DNA from: Symbiodinium natans
Taxonomy: Eukaryota; Sar; Dinophyceae; Suessiales; Symbiodiniaceae
Reading direction: 5' to 3'
Assembly: GCA_905221605.1 (NCBI GenBank)
Contig: CAJNDS010002774.1
Location: forward strand, 186,001 to 250,000
Length of the DNA: 64,000 nucleotides
Of the stretch, positions 23,762 to 34,600 are shown in pieces. The notes under the pieces were generated by a model. That model ran no database searches. It had not been told where the DNA came from and saw only the letters and a program-made list of their open reading frames with translations. Position 1 is the stretch's first letter; every line of letters begins with the position of its first letter. The position numbers and the translations under genes were made by a program.

Positions 23762-26700
23762 TCACATGATGCCGTAAGCCCAGACTTTGGGCGCCCCAGT
23801 CTCCATTTCTAAAATGAACATCTGCTTCAACGTCGGATCCCACACAGCGCCGTTGCTGTTCTTTGCCTCTTGCGGCTGGGTCGGGTTATCGTTGTAGAGC
23901 CACGTACCATTGCCTCCGTCAAGTCCATTGACCCAGTGCCAGGTCCTCCCGAGTGGTCCGACGTAGTTGTCGAAGCCGCCGTGGACCTTGCAACTGTTGC
24001 TGTCAAGTCGACTCTGTTGGAGCGAGCGTCTCAAAACAATTTGCCGATCCGAAAACTCTTATGAGGGAGCAACCAGGACAGGAATTGAGGGTGGCCTATG
24101 CGGGTCAAATTAAGCCTACACCCTGATTGCAGCATTGCACAGGCAGGACACGATCATCTGATCTCCAGTCCAAACTGCCACAGACCCAAAGCGACCAGAA
24201 GGTGGTGCACCTGTGGGCGAGAGCTCGGTCCACTGGCCGTCTGATGGGCTGTATGTCCGGAGATCATTGTTCCATTGGTAACCTCTTCCACCAAACACCT
24301 GAGCCGTCAAGTTGGCACGCTGTGGTCACTTTCAAAGCAGAATGCAGAAGAGCCCACTCAGCCTGAGCTCTGGGCCAGCACCTTGTCCAACTCCTCAATC
24401 CACACCATCGTCGGCATTTGACGGGGGTCTCCTTGAACATCTGCCTCTCGAACCCACACTCGGGTGGCCAGGTCCAAGGTGTGCAACTGATTGCCGGATG
24501 AAGGATAGCCTCCATAGATCACCATAACATGCTGGCCATTCTGTTTGGCTGCCACAGCTCTGTGGTCGATCATGGCCGGGGGCACCGGGCCGGTCGGGGC
24601 GATCGATGACCACTGCCAACCTGCCCCACTGTCCTCCATGCGTCAGCTCGAGCTCACGGGCGCCGACCGAATCTGCAACTCCCACCCCTTCAGTCCTGCA
24701 AGAGCCACAGGTCTGTCGCCGACATGGCCCTGTTTCTTATTCCTGGCACGCTGACAGGACCCTCCCCCTTCCAGTGTTTCCACTCCATAAAGTCCACCAC
24801 GTAGGGGAACTATCCCGTAGTAGCAACACTCAAAACTGTCGCAATGCCTGGTCTTGCATACATACAAAGACTCCTTCCAACATCCGGCGGCAATCTGCAA
24901 GCCTCATTCAGAACTGCTTCGAACCTGAAACCTCACAAAAACATTCCGTCCTCCGAACACCAGAAAACCAGAGTCGGGCACTGACCAAATCATTTGGGCG
25001 CTTGATCGTGGTCCTGGGTCGAGAAGGAACTGTGGTGTTCCCGGGGGAAAGTACGTGAAAGGATCCTGAACAATTCTCGACATCGCAACTAATAACTTCC
25101 CATGGTTCCTGGGCCCGACTGCGCAGGCGTTACTTCTGTCCAGGACCCAGCCAAATCGCAGAGCCAAACATCCTCCAAAACGTCGTCTCCACCTTCCAAC
25201 AGGGGCAAATCTGGAGCGCGCCATGCAACCGCAGAGCAAAGAAACGCTGGGGAGGCTCAGGTACATGTACTTCCGCTGCGCAGCCATTCGGGTCTGTATA
25301 AGGTGTGTGTGTGTGAGCGAGTGTGTGAGTGTGAGTGTGAGTGTGAGAGTGTGAGTGTGAGAGTGAGAGTGAGAATGTGAGTGTGAGTGTGAGTGTGTGT
25401 GTGTGTGTGAGTGTGAGTGTGAGTGTGAGTGTGAGTGTGAGTGTGAGTGTGAGTGTGAGTGTGAGTGTGAGTGTGAGTGTGAGAATGTGAGTGTGAGTGA
25501 GAGTGTGAGTGAGAGTGAGTGAGAGTGAGTGAGTGAGTGAGTGAGTGTGTGAGTGTGTGAGTGTGTGAGAGTGTGAGAGTGTGAGAGTGTGAGAGTGTGA
25601 GAGTGTGAGAGTGTGAGAGTGTGAGAGTGTGAGAGTGTGAGAGTGTGAGAGTGCGAGAATGTGAGGGGAAGTGAGGCACTTCCATTTTGCTGAAACCTAT
25701 TTTCACCATTTCGCTCATCTATGTTTCTACAAAGACACAAGAAACACACAAGCAAATGCCCGAAGCTCTTGCCCAGGCCTCTCGTCCCTCCGTACATGAC
25801 GACGGGTGAACCAGCATCCGGAGCACGGGCATAAGCTGCGAACTGACGGTTTGGGGGAGCCGGTTGGAAGGTGGTGGTCAGATCTTCCCAACCATAGTCC
25901 GCGGGCTTAGCAGAACAGCATAGAACAGCGGATGAATCGCAATCATGTGTCATCATGTGTCAGTGGATGTGCTAAGTGGAGTGGCCAGTGGTAACAGCAC
26001 TCTCCAGTCTCTGAGCTCCGCACCACGGGGGCGGCCGTTGTGGTTGTGGTGGTGGTCACCACCGGATCAACCTGGCCGGGGGCGCCCTGTCTCCCTAGCT
26101 GGGCAACGAGACAGCATGGGACCCCTTGTGCCACGCCGAGGTCAATGGGCCACTGAGCCGGCAACCCTCCACAGGACCGGAGGGTGGAAGCACAGTGACG
26201 GTACAGGACTGTCACACTCGGCGTAGAGACGGCAGTTCTGGTCGCAGGAGTCTGGCGCCGCATCCTCGCGCACACGGTCGTCCATGTAGAAGGCCATGAC
26301 CTTGCAGTCGTCAATGCTTTCGCAGAAACTGCGGCAGATACTCTCGTTCGCGACCTGTGCGGCAAACACCTGGCTCCGCTGGCAGAACTGGCCGTTCAGC
26401 TGGAAGTCGGCGGTATACTTCTTCTCAACTTTGTGGGCAGCTGTGTCGTTGGGATTCTTCTGGAAGTTGGAGGGTGGTGTGATGTCCTTGCACACCGACT
26501 CGCGCTGGAACTCGCATGTCTGGTAGAGAGCGCAGTTGTAGCAGCGGCTTGGGGCCTCCAAACTGACCGAGCTACCGTGCCAACCGTAGAAGTTGCAGCT
26601 CGCATCTGCCGCGCAAATCTGCTGGCACACCTCTCGGCTTGCGACATCTTGGTATGTGGCGTAGGCAGCAGTGGTGCCATGGTGTGCATCATAGCAGTAA

Positions 26701-27103
26701 GAGCCATATAGCGACGTCGCGTTGGTGAACCTTACTTGCGTGTCGGAGAGGTGTGTCTCAGCCTTTCCCATGACCTGACGGAGACGATGCCAACTCTTCC
26801 ACTGACTCTGCTATCTCTGCTGACTGGTGCTTGGCTCTACTGCTGTTCTCGTGGAGTCCCTTGCACGGAACATAACACATGCTTATCATCACTGAATTTA
26901 CCGCCTCCCTACTCGCTGCCCACCTCCAGCGCTGAGAGTCCTGCCGAAGCCGAGCGCTTCGTTCGGGCTTGAATCAAGACTGCCTCGTCTGTGATATTCC
27001 CCGAGCACCCTGAGGCACCGTCACAGAGCGCATCTGCCAAAACCAGACTGCTTTGTGTGCTTTGCACACGCAGCACATAGAGCAGGCCACACAGCGCCCG
27101 CAT
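23762..27103 (-). CDS. Secreted PAN/apple-like plus kelch-repeat protein, ten exons
   Basis: Exons join in phase to a protein of about 588 residues: 27103-26924, 26774-26205, 26071-26024, 25905-25779, 25192-25097, 25013-24932, 24729-24696, 24633-24376, 24298-24152, 23986-23762. Exon 1 starts MRALCGLLYVLRVQ with a weak signal-like segment and the DEAVLIQ stretch common in dinoflagellate secreted proteins. Exon 2 holds two cysteine-rich PAN/apple-like units (CYDAHHG to CYNCALYQTC; CQRSQVFAAQ to CRLYAEC). Exon 3 is a Thr-rich linker. The rest carries five to six kelch blades with VVMYGG, FLVFGG, VMVIYGG, LVFGG and MIVHGG plus the following Trp. The family role is inferred as extracellular protein or glycan binding. 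Odd points: GC donor after 25779, GA donor after 24696, either GC (24376) or GT (24382) for exon 8, and an 11-codon exon 7. The ends of exons 2 and 3 are less certain. The stop could be bypassed by an unseen exon. Confidence 0.8.
25305..25670. repeat. GTGAG/GAGTGT satellite-like tract inside kelch-gene intron 4
   Basis: About 365 bases of permuted GTGTGA, GTGAGT and GAGTGTGA units. It sits in the GC-AG intron 25193-25778 and inflates a false 350-aa minus frame full of Ser/His/Thr/Leu. Confidence 0.95.
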
Positions 27104-27255
27104 TTAACAGGAAGGCTAGCTGGGGCAGATGGGCAGTTCTTCTGCTTCGGGCCAAAACTCAAGTGAGGACCAACACTCTTTTATTGCATATTTGTCATTT
27201 GTCCAAGCCAGCATGTAACAGAAAACGCTCTTCAGATTTGGTAAACTCCTGACAT

Positions 27256-27545
27256 GTGATTCGCTCAATGCCTCACCCATCCCTGGCTCTCGGCACCTTC
27301 CCCCGTCGCGATGCGAATGCCAGCCCCGATGGCGGCATGGCACGAGCACTGCACAACCATGACCCGTGGCTGCGTGTCGCCGTGTGCGAATCTCAGCTCT
27401 CTGTGCGTCACTTTAGCATGTCTGTCTTGCGTGGGCTCGGGGGCCTGCGCAGCGGAACCATGGCGCGGCAACTTTTGGCTGTGGAAGGCAGTAGCTCAAG
27501 CAGCTCAAGCAACACCTCTCTCTCAGCGACTTCTTTTTGCTGTCC
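27256..27545 (+). repeat. Dispersed repeat, copy 2 (partner at 22085)
   Basis: Ordered matches to the 22-kb copy as listed there, including GATGGCGGCATGGC and the paired GCTCAAGC motif. It ends near a pyrimidine-rich TTCTTTTTGCTGTCCAG. Confidence 0.7.
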
Positions 27546-28656
27546 AGGTATGATCGTTCCCCTGCCCTGGCACAGATGGCTCTCACAGGCAATGGGAGAC
27601 TGGGATTTTGTGTTCGCAGCGGCTCCTGCGGATTCCGCAGAACGACGCCGGAACAGGAAACCATTAACGCAACTCGAATCAGACTCGGCTCAGAGTAGCA
27701 CTGATCTCACAGCACCATCACCAGACGAATCACTCGTTCTGGATTACTAGTAAGGCTAGGGCCCACAGTGACTTACTCAAGGCATCAAAGGTGCTGGGTG
27801 GAAAACTGGCCAGGGACGGCCAAACTTACGGAACTAGCAGAATGAAACACCGACCCCTCGCAGTCGAGCGCGTGGCTCGGTGCTGCGTCGCTCGCACCCG
27901 CCCTGCGCTGGGCATTGCCCGGGCCCGAACTGGAGGGGTGAGACGGGGCGACTCCCGAAGACCGCTGCATGTAGCAGCTTTAGCATCGTCAGTGTGCAGA
28001 ATATTGATTTGTGAAGTCGCCCTGTTGGGACGCCACGGTCCGAGGCAGAGCAGTGGCAGCTCTTTCACTGCCCGCAGCCATCACTCGCTCTGGCTTGGCA
28101 GACCGCGTCCGGCAAAACGGCCCAAAGGCCCAGAAGATGTGGAAGCACGTTGAAGTGGCATTGCTTGGGCATGTGTCATGTGTTACTCCGCTGACGGTTC
28201 CACACACAAGAGCGTTGCCCTGTCCGGAATTAGACTCCGGCGAGCCATGCATGGAAAAGCATCTGCACCAGTGCTGCTCTGATCCCACTCAACATCCCAA
28301 AAGTCAACATACCGAGCGCTAAAACCGCTAAACCGCTAAACCACTTTAGCCATACAACTTCCTGGTCCCCACGAGTGGCGGCAAAGGCCGGGCGAGGAGC
28401 ATCGCGGCTGCGCTCACGCAGGCATAAAGAGCAACAGCGACACTTCCATCAGCGCACAGGAACACTTCAAAGCGTGTGACTTGTGCCTCGTGACGTGCTG
28501 ACTCAGGCCTTGAATTTCTTCATCACCTGCCCGGTTGACTGTTTTGAGATGGTTCTGAGGGACGTGCAGAGCCGAGAAGCCGCCCCGAAGGCCGAAGGCC
28601 GAAGAACAGAAATCTTCAAAAAACAAGCAGCGCAGAGCACTAGATATCACTGGGGC

Positions 28657-31600
28657 CTAGGGTTTTCTTTGGGCCCGTGCCTCCTTCTTCAAGTGCTTCT
28701 TGTAAGACTGAATGTCGCCTTCCCACTTTGACACCGTCTTCTTGTCCTGTAGATCAATCAGAATCGGAAGACCAACATCCTTCATCCTTCCTTCACTGCA
28801 GGATACTGCAGGATACCGAGCTGTCGGCGCACACCCAAATCTCTTTGGCCACCTGCGAGATCAGCCGGAAGTCGTGGCTGACCTCACAAGGCTTCCAACG
28901 ATATGATTAGGAACATGTACCCGTGCAAAGAACATGCAGGTTGTCGGGCATGACACGTTACACCTTACCTTACGGACTGGAAGCATCCAATTCAACCTCA
29001 ACACCTACAAAGTCGACAGCTGCTTGCAGAGGAGGTTGCCAGCACCACACCGCCAGAGAACTTGTTGATTGCCTTCGCCAAGGCGTCGATGCACTGCCTT
29101 GCTTTTCGATTCATGGCAGTATCTGGCAGTCACTCCCCCTTGTGATTCGGGAAGATGGCACTGTTTACGTAGGTCACACGGTGTGCCGACTATGAAGTTT
29201 CACCTGCAGCATGGGAGGGCCAGGCGGGGGACTTGCGAGAAGATGCCGAGCTGCATGTCCAAGTGGTTCGTCGGCTCATCGAGGAGGAGGACATGGGGGT
29301 TTACCAGCGCCATGAGCAGCATCACCATCTTGGAACGTTTCGGAGGGGCCCAAACTGATTGCAGTTTTTTTGTGCGCTTACATGTAGTTAACGCGACCGA
29401 ACTTCACATCTTCATGAGACTCGCAACAGGACCCTCCCAGCACATGCACTAAATCAAGGGTTGAGGCTCCGATCGTCCGGGCTCAGGCCGACAATCGTCA
29501 TTGTTTTCGATGGAAACAAGAAGGGACGTTGTCTTTATTGGGTTGCCCATCGCCAGAGTGTCCAGTCGTACCCTCGATTTCCTGCTACCAATCCACTGTC
29601 ACTATCAACGCAGACCTTGCAGCTGAGCCCCTTGCACGCGTCCTGTACCCGTCCTGACAGGTCTAGGGCACTCAAGGAAATCGAGACATGGGCCTCAATA
29701 CAGCACGCAGCCGCATAAACCGTATTTCAACGCCCGACGACACGGCTTCCGGTTCTGATCTATTTGGGAGCATGCCCGCGCCAGGCACAAACCCTGGGTT
29801 CTCCACTAAGAATAGCAAAATATCACGGCCACAAGAACTACTTCTTAAGGTCGTCAACGAAAGCACTGTCTCCTTGGTCATGGACCCTTTGGGGAGGTGA
29901 CCGACGATGATTAGCAATTAGTCTCTACATCTTTATGCGGCGGAGCATCTGACATGGTCTTCATCTTTCTTGTCCTGGCAAGACGACTTCTTTGACTGCA
30001 ATACTTGGGCATAGGAACATCGCCGGCTCTTCTGAGGTCCGAACTGGAAGTCGCCAGTGATGCCGAAGGACCCCAGCTTGCCTCGCCGGCGCAATCCAAC
30101 AATTGGAGTCCAGGGCTCGGACAAATTGTCGACACCCCACTCCGTTGTCTCGGGTCCATCCTGAGAATGGTGGAGGCTCTGCGAGGCCTTTGCCGGGGAG
30201 ATCAAATTCCTTACAACTCGCCCATTTCAAGCCTTGGAGAAAACCAACGAACGACCACTTCGGAAAGGCCACCAAAGCCGAAAGCAACTTGCGCAGGACC
30301 TCGCCACTCGGGGTCTTCCATCTTCTTCTTGCCCGAGATGGTGACGATGCCCTGATTGCATAGATTGGGACCATGTAAGCTCACAGCCGCACTGACACTC
30401 CCATGCTGCTATGCAGGGACGATACACCTCTCGAGGGCTGTGGGGTTAGCTGGGCTCTGAAGATGTGCCCAAACAGTTTGGTAATTCTTCCTTTGCTGGT
30501 ATAAACGCACATCATCGTGATCCATTGCTTCCTCACACTAGACATTCTGTTTGAATTCAGGCATCAATCGTAGTAACGTAGGCATAAACAAAAACTGCTT
30601 GCACTCGTCCTCATGCTGTAAGGATACCTGCTTGCCACATCTCACTTCCAAGCAAGGACCTCACCCGCGCGTAGCCACGTAGGCTGTCAACAGTATTGTG
30701 CGCCAAAGGGCCTTCTCACTTGCCTTCAACTCTGGCTGAAGCCATGTCTTTCCCCATAACCAGACATGTCAATTGATGCAGGAGCGTGGCGAGAACATGA
30801 CATCCCCACAATGCGATCTCGTGATGATATGGATACTTGGTGTGTCCAGCCTCTCTCTCCCCCCGCGCACGGAACGAGAAGCTTCACAACTCTGCGAGGT
30901 ATTCATTCTGATAAAAATACTCCGGGTCGTGGCAGCTGCATCGACGACAAAGCACCAAGTCGGAACCTCAATTGCGAAGCTGGATGCCTTCGCAAGGCTC
31001 GTGCACCGATGACCCTTTCATGTGCTTCTCGATCAAGTCATTGGCATTGGCAGCGGTAAGACGAACACTTCTCGTTTGCTCCGCTTACTCATATGTTTGT
31101 GGCATTAGAGTAATTAGACGGAGCCGTCGATCGCCGCGCTGCCTCATGTTCGCCAGTCTGAATGGTTCTACCAGGAACTCTGACGAAGACCATGCGGCTC
31201 GAGCTTGAAGCCTTTTGCGACTAAGATTCCCGAGATCCAGAGAGCACGAACTTTGCATGGGCACAAAACCATTTCTGATGTAAAAGTTGAAAATAGAACA
31301 CCCAACATCAACAATGAGCGAAGCTGTGGAGGCTGGCGCGGGGCACCGTTGAATTGAATACATCAATACTTCATACAAACGGCACGTACACGCCATTGAC
31401 TAATGAATCATCGTACCTCTACGGCCTCGTACTTCGTGTTGACCCAAGAAGAGTCATGATGAAGAAGAACGATTGCGAGCTCCCAAGTTGCTTTCGTGAC
31501 ATCCGGCATTCGCGTCCGGCCTCGGGGTAGAGGTCCTTCAGGAACTGCAGCGGCGTGGCCTCGAGGTCCAAGACCGCCTCCCCAAGGCAAATTGAAGTGA

Positions 31601-34600
31601 AGGAGACTCGTGTGGTTGGAGCCTTGTGCCTTTGAGTTTGGCTTGGGGAAGTTCAGGGTTTAGGAGGGCTCAGGAGGGTTTGGGGATGGTAAGGGTCTAA
31701 AGAGGGCGTCAAGGCAAAGACTCCCTCTGGTCGGGTGTCTGCACAATGGGCTCCAACTTTGCTACCCTCAACTTCTGCAAGCTAGAAGGGCCCTCGACTT
31801 GCTGAGGAGGCCAGGAAGATGCAGCAAAATGCCTCACTGTGCTGGTTGTAGTGGCCGATACGCAGCTTGCCACTTCGCTTCACCTGCCATGCACATCGGC
31901 TTCGTCTTGGCTTCGTCTTGCTTCACTGATAACACTTCCAAGCACACCCCTTTATCCCTTTGGCATGAGCCAAGCCCATCCTCAAGCCCAGAACAGCTCA
32001 AAAACACCCACAGTGACTCCTTGGTGATGGGGTGATCCTTTTTGAGTGCGGGCTTTATGTTCACATGGCAAAAAACTCTACAAAACATGCGAAGCTCCAA
32101 CAACAAACTGTGGTTCAAAGAATATCGACATTGTATCACAGTGGCAACTGCAGCAGAAAAAAACAATTGCAAGCAACAATGTCTTACACAGCACTGAGTA
32201 CCACTGATGGCACTTCCAACACCAGCGCTGGTGTTCACACATGAATGACACAGGCGAAGCCAAAGAAACAGAAAACATAGCAGTCAAGCCAGCAGCCGTT
32301 GTCACAGCAGTGCTTGTTGCCTTGCTGAGTGCAGCCAAAAAGTTGCAGGACCAATCGTCACTGCTTCACAAACACTATTAAAAACTTGGATCCCGATCTA
32401 GAACCACCCCACTCTCTCCTGCTTCCCACCTCACCCTCTGTGGGCTCGATCTGCTGGAGCATGAGCCTTGGCTGCCACTGTGGCGACTCCGGCAAGCCAT
32501 TCGCGCGTGAAAAGCGAAAATCACGCAGCAAAAGCCGCAAAGCTCCACCAAGAAAACACCATACACACCAAAATTACTGAGACATGTCACTAGAACGAAA
32601 GGATGCACCAAGACAACGCAGCTTGACCAGATTAACCAGTCTACAGGGCAACAGAGGATCTGCAAAAGGGTCGGCGGATGATTGGAGGCAGCTTGACTTG
32701 GAATTTCAAGCTAAGCCGAACCTGTCCTAGCCCACATTAACCTGTCAGCAGCACACAGCAAAATTACCAGACCACACAATCATTTGGCAACGAGGGGCTG
32801 CCAGATAAAATGAGTTAATGGTCTGGAGGAAAGACGTTTAACTAGCAACTCACATCTTGACAACGTTCTGGATTGAGTTGCTCTTTGTCGAGCTCCTGAC
32901 CCTGAAGGCTTGGTGTGAGTGTTGGTTTTGTCTTCAAACAATACGCAAGCGACAGGTTGCACACCCGAACATTTGACAAAAGACCGCTCGCTCTCACACC
33001 CTTGTGTAGCTAGGCGGCTTCAGAAGGGTGGACTTGCCTGCGCCGTTGGGTCCTCAAAACGCTCAGGGAACGGAGATGCAGAGCACCCAATGCGCCCAAT
33101 GCACAGCCCAACTCCGACACCCTGAGGCCCGTGCCGACGAGTGCGATGCGCGAGTCCAGGTCCACGCCAAGCTCCAGCTTCTCGTAAAGGTGGTCCTCTT
33201 CCCAGCTGAGATGTACTGGGATAACCCAATTTGTCCCAATTTCGAAGCCCTGCACCAAACGCAAGACAGCTTGCTTGGGCCAGGGTCGTGTCGTGGCAAG
33301 CCCCTTTCTGCCGCCCGCCTCTTTCTTCCCCGAGTATGAGAAGGACACACTGGCGAAGGCCATGACCTGCTCGCTGCCATGAGCAGTCAAGGCGTGTCAA
33401 AGGCAGCCTGTAATTTCGAGATGCTTTGCGAGCGCTGCGCACTTTGCGAAGCCCGAGGCCATGGCCGGGGGCGAGATCTTCTCCGAGTCCGGGAAGGAGA
33501 ACCTGAGCCGTGCATGCCGTGCTCAGGCTCCTTGAAGACAACGGCGCAGAAATGCGCAGAATTCAGACGACAGTCAGACATTGGACCGGGCCCTTCGCTC
33601 GTAGGAAGGATCCGGCATAGGCTTCTCGGTCAGGCCAGCCTACGACAGGAGGCACAGAGCATGCATTAAGGGACTCCCTGGTGCTCCCCCTCAGTCCTCA
33701 GACCTTCTGAAAGAAGGAGGCTGCGGCTTTTGTCCGCTGCCAGGGGAAGCATGGGCCCCCAACTTGCAGCTCCATTTAATGTCCATTTAATGGTCCCAAC
33801 CCACTGCGATGAAACCAAGCACAAAACACGAGTTTGGCCCCATTGGCTCTCCCTATCCCGTCTGCAACCAAAACCACCTCCACCATCTTGTCGATGATCT
33901 TCTGCTTCGACTCTGCCTGATGTGGCCAAAACACGATCCTGCTGTCTTTTGTTGTGTTCGGCAAGAATCCGCAGAGCCCTTCTTTAACTAGGGTGCGAGG
34001 CAATTTTCAAGGGCCCCTACTTCCGTTGTAAGGCACCCGAAATCCAGCAGTTTTGAGACTGCACGCTGCACATCTAAAACCCTGGGCCTGCACTCGCAAG
34101 TTGGCGTAAGTGCCACACGAGCGGATGAACTCCTGCAAGAGGCTTGGAGGGGGTCTCCTAAGAGCCTGACGTACTCGGAGATCCTTCTATTCTCTCGTTG
34201 GGTGTAGGGTTGAGGATGTTTATGTTTCTGCTCTAGGTTTCGGGAGACTTGTGATAAGCCAGGCTCACTATACCGATGACACAGCTCTCCTGGAGGTGCT
34301 TGATGTCATCCTGCTCCTGTGCCGGACACTGGCTTGATACGATGGTGCTCTTTAATTGCAACGTGCTGGGTGTCCCATGCATTGGGGTTCAGGCGAGGGC
34401 AACGGGATCTAAGCAAGTAGTGCAGAAAAGGTGCAACCAATTAAGAACATTCTCATCCTTTTGGCCAAGGAGTGACGAAGAGAACGACAAAAGACAAAGG
34501 ATTTGGGAAACAGCGGTTGGCCAGAAAGAGGCTTGGCTCGCGCCCTCCTAAACTTCGAGCAGATTGGAGCAGACTTGAAAGTTGAGGCACAAGGCCAGTG

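Noticed and set aside
24904-25956. 350-codon minus frame rich in Ser-His-Thr-Leu
   Set aside because: Its middle is translation of the GTGAG array. Only the two ends are real kelch exons, and they lie on either side of an intron.
29933-30374. A separate small gene containing VTISGKKKMEDPEWR
   Set aside because: Splicing GAG|GGC and G|GC places these residues in the second half of ABCF2 (YPE-GIVTISG…EWRGKLGSFGITGDFQ).
32854-32901. Exon reading GQELDKEQLNPERCQD with a good GTGAGT donor
   Set aside because: First considered as an ABCF2 exon, but the true continuation after Walker A is 32466-32430 (LMLQQIEPTEGE) and 31883-31833. This piece has no place in the family alignment.
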